64,000 nt of DNA, from positions 24,895 through 88,894 of the forward strand of contig JAQUUB010000013.1 of assembly GCA_028694115.1 (NCBI GenBank), given 5' to 3'. The notes beneath the pieces were generated by a model. The model saw nothing but the letters and a program-made list of their open reading frames with translations. It made no database searches and had not been told where the DNA came from. Source of the stretch: Lachnospiraceae bacterium. GTDB lineage: Bacteria > Bacillota_A > Clostridia > Lachnospirales > Lachnospiraceae. Position numbers and translations under genes: made by a program. Shown one piece after another: positions 63,750 to 64,000 of this stretch (the first letter of the stretch is position 1; each line of letters opens with the position of its first letter).

Positions 63750-64000
63750 ACACAATTAAGTTGTAATTCTGTATTTATATCTATGCCAGGTGGTTGCATC
63801 CTGGAAAGCAAAAAGATTGGTTTATTTGACCAATCTTTTTGCTTGCTTAAATTTACAATTTATTACAAATTAGGGTCAAATGAAAAACTAAATTCCAGTT
63901 TCTATTGATTTGACCTTGTATTTTCGATTTTAAGCAACTTTTTATAACTTAGCCTATGTAAAAGTACCTTGAAAAGTGCTATAATCCGTTTTGTAAAGGT
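63750..64000. other. intergenic end of window with a bidirectional terminator
   Basis: No gene is visible in these 251 nt. A small CCAGG/CCTGG hairpin lies at 63789-63804, and a 14-bp perfect stem at 63808-63842 with A- and T-rich ends acts as the probable terminator of the sugar operon. A TATAAT at 63980-63985 may belong to a promoter of the next gene, but no good -35 is present at 17 nt. Confidence 0.6.
63808..63842. terminator. terminator of the sugar operon
   Basis: GCAAAAAGATTGGT pairs perfectly with ACCAATCTTTTTGC across a 7-nt loop. The A-run and T-run lie within the stem, so it can work on both strands. Confidence 0.85.

Overview
The window is about 64 kb of low-GC Firmicute chromosome, read as a spore-forming member of the Lachnospiraceae (Clostridium cluster XIVa). 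The reasons are strong AGGAGG ribosome sites, the sporulation genes spoIIGA-sigE-sigG and a SpoVD-type penicillin-binding protein, a DUF5688-type protein, VSGN-type low-complexity linkers in exported proteins, a meso-diaminopimelate-type MurE, and no outer-membrane functions. Almost everything is on the + strand. The content is mostly core chromosome; I see no prophage, insertion sequence, CRISPR array or integrase.

Layout. 1-6.6 kb: a heterodimeric ABC exporter (first gene cut by the window edge), recJ and a GH31 glucosidase. 6.7-7.9 kb: a CheX-like/CheY-like two-gene signalling module. 8.1-21 kb: a long housekeeping run (murE, priA, def, fmt, yugP-like peptidase, rsmB, rlmN, PP2C phosphatase, PASTA kinase, rsgA, rpe). 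21-23.6 kb: a flavoprotein facing a radical SAM/SPASM protein. 23.7-25.7 kb: ychF and lgt. 25.9-38.8 kb: a division and cell-wall cluster (mraZ, rsmH, ftsL-like, two class B PBPs, mraY, murD, ftsW/spoVE, murA, ftsQ/divIB, ftsZ). 39-41.8 kb: spoIIGA, sigE, an antisense ylmC/ymxH gene and sigG. 42-46.8 kb: nrdR, a small membrane protein, an EamA transporter, and a HAD phosphatase-aroE-aroK-aroQ-efp run. 47-55 kb: DUF5688 protein, tRNA-Arg(CCG), an SH3 protein, gdhA, a thioesterase, a pseudouridine synthase and ligA. 55-63.8 kb: a sucrose/fructoside locus with a LacI regulator, ABC importer, GH32 hydrolase, sucrose phosphorylase and fructokinase.

How the parts work together. The central clusters supply lipid II precursors, the septal synthases and the Z-ring, with a PP2C/PASTA-kinase pair that probably senses cell-wall state. 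The shikimate genes form an overlapping operon. The sugar locus appears to import a sucrose-like sugar and split it both hydrolytically and phosphorolytically, with the fructose phosphorylated by the kinase.

The most unusual signal is a family of intergenic elements at 13285-13367 (+), 41885-41969 (-), 52156-52241 (+) and 62705-62762 (+), with a half copy at 13407-13431. They share one architecture: an 8-bp outer stem, a 3-nt bulge on the 3' side, a 16-17-nt inner stem with a conserved CTAA/TAAG mismatch, and a 7-nt loop reading ANANAAC. In three copies a second GAAGAA...TTCTTC hairpin follows. The stem sequences differ between copies but change in a compensating way. That suggests selection for an RNA or single-stranded DNA fold, and I do not recognise it as a named family. 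All positions and pairings were worked out by eye, with no database search or folding program.
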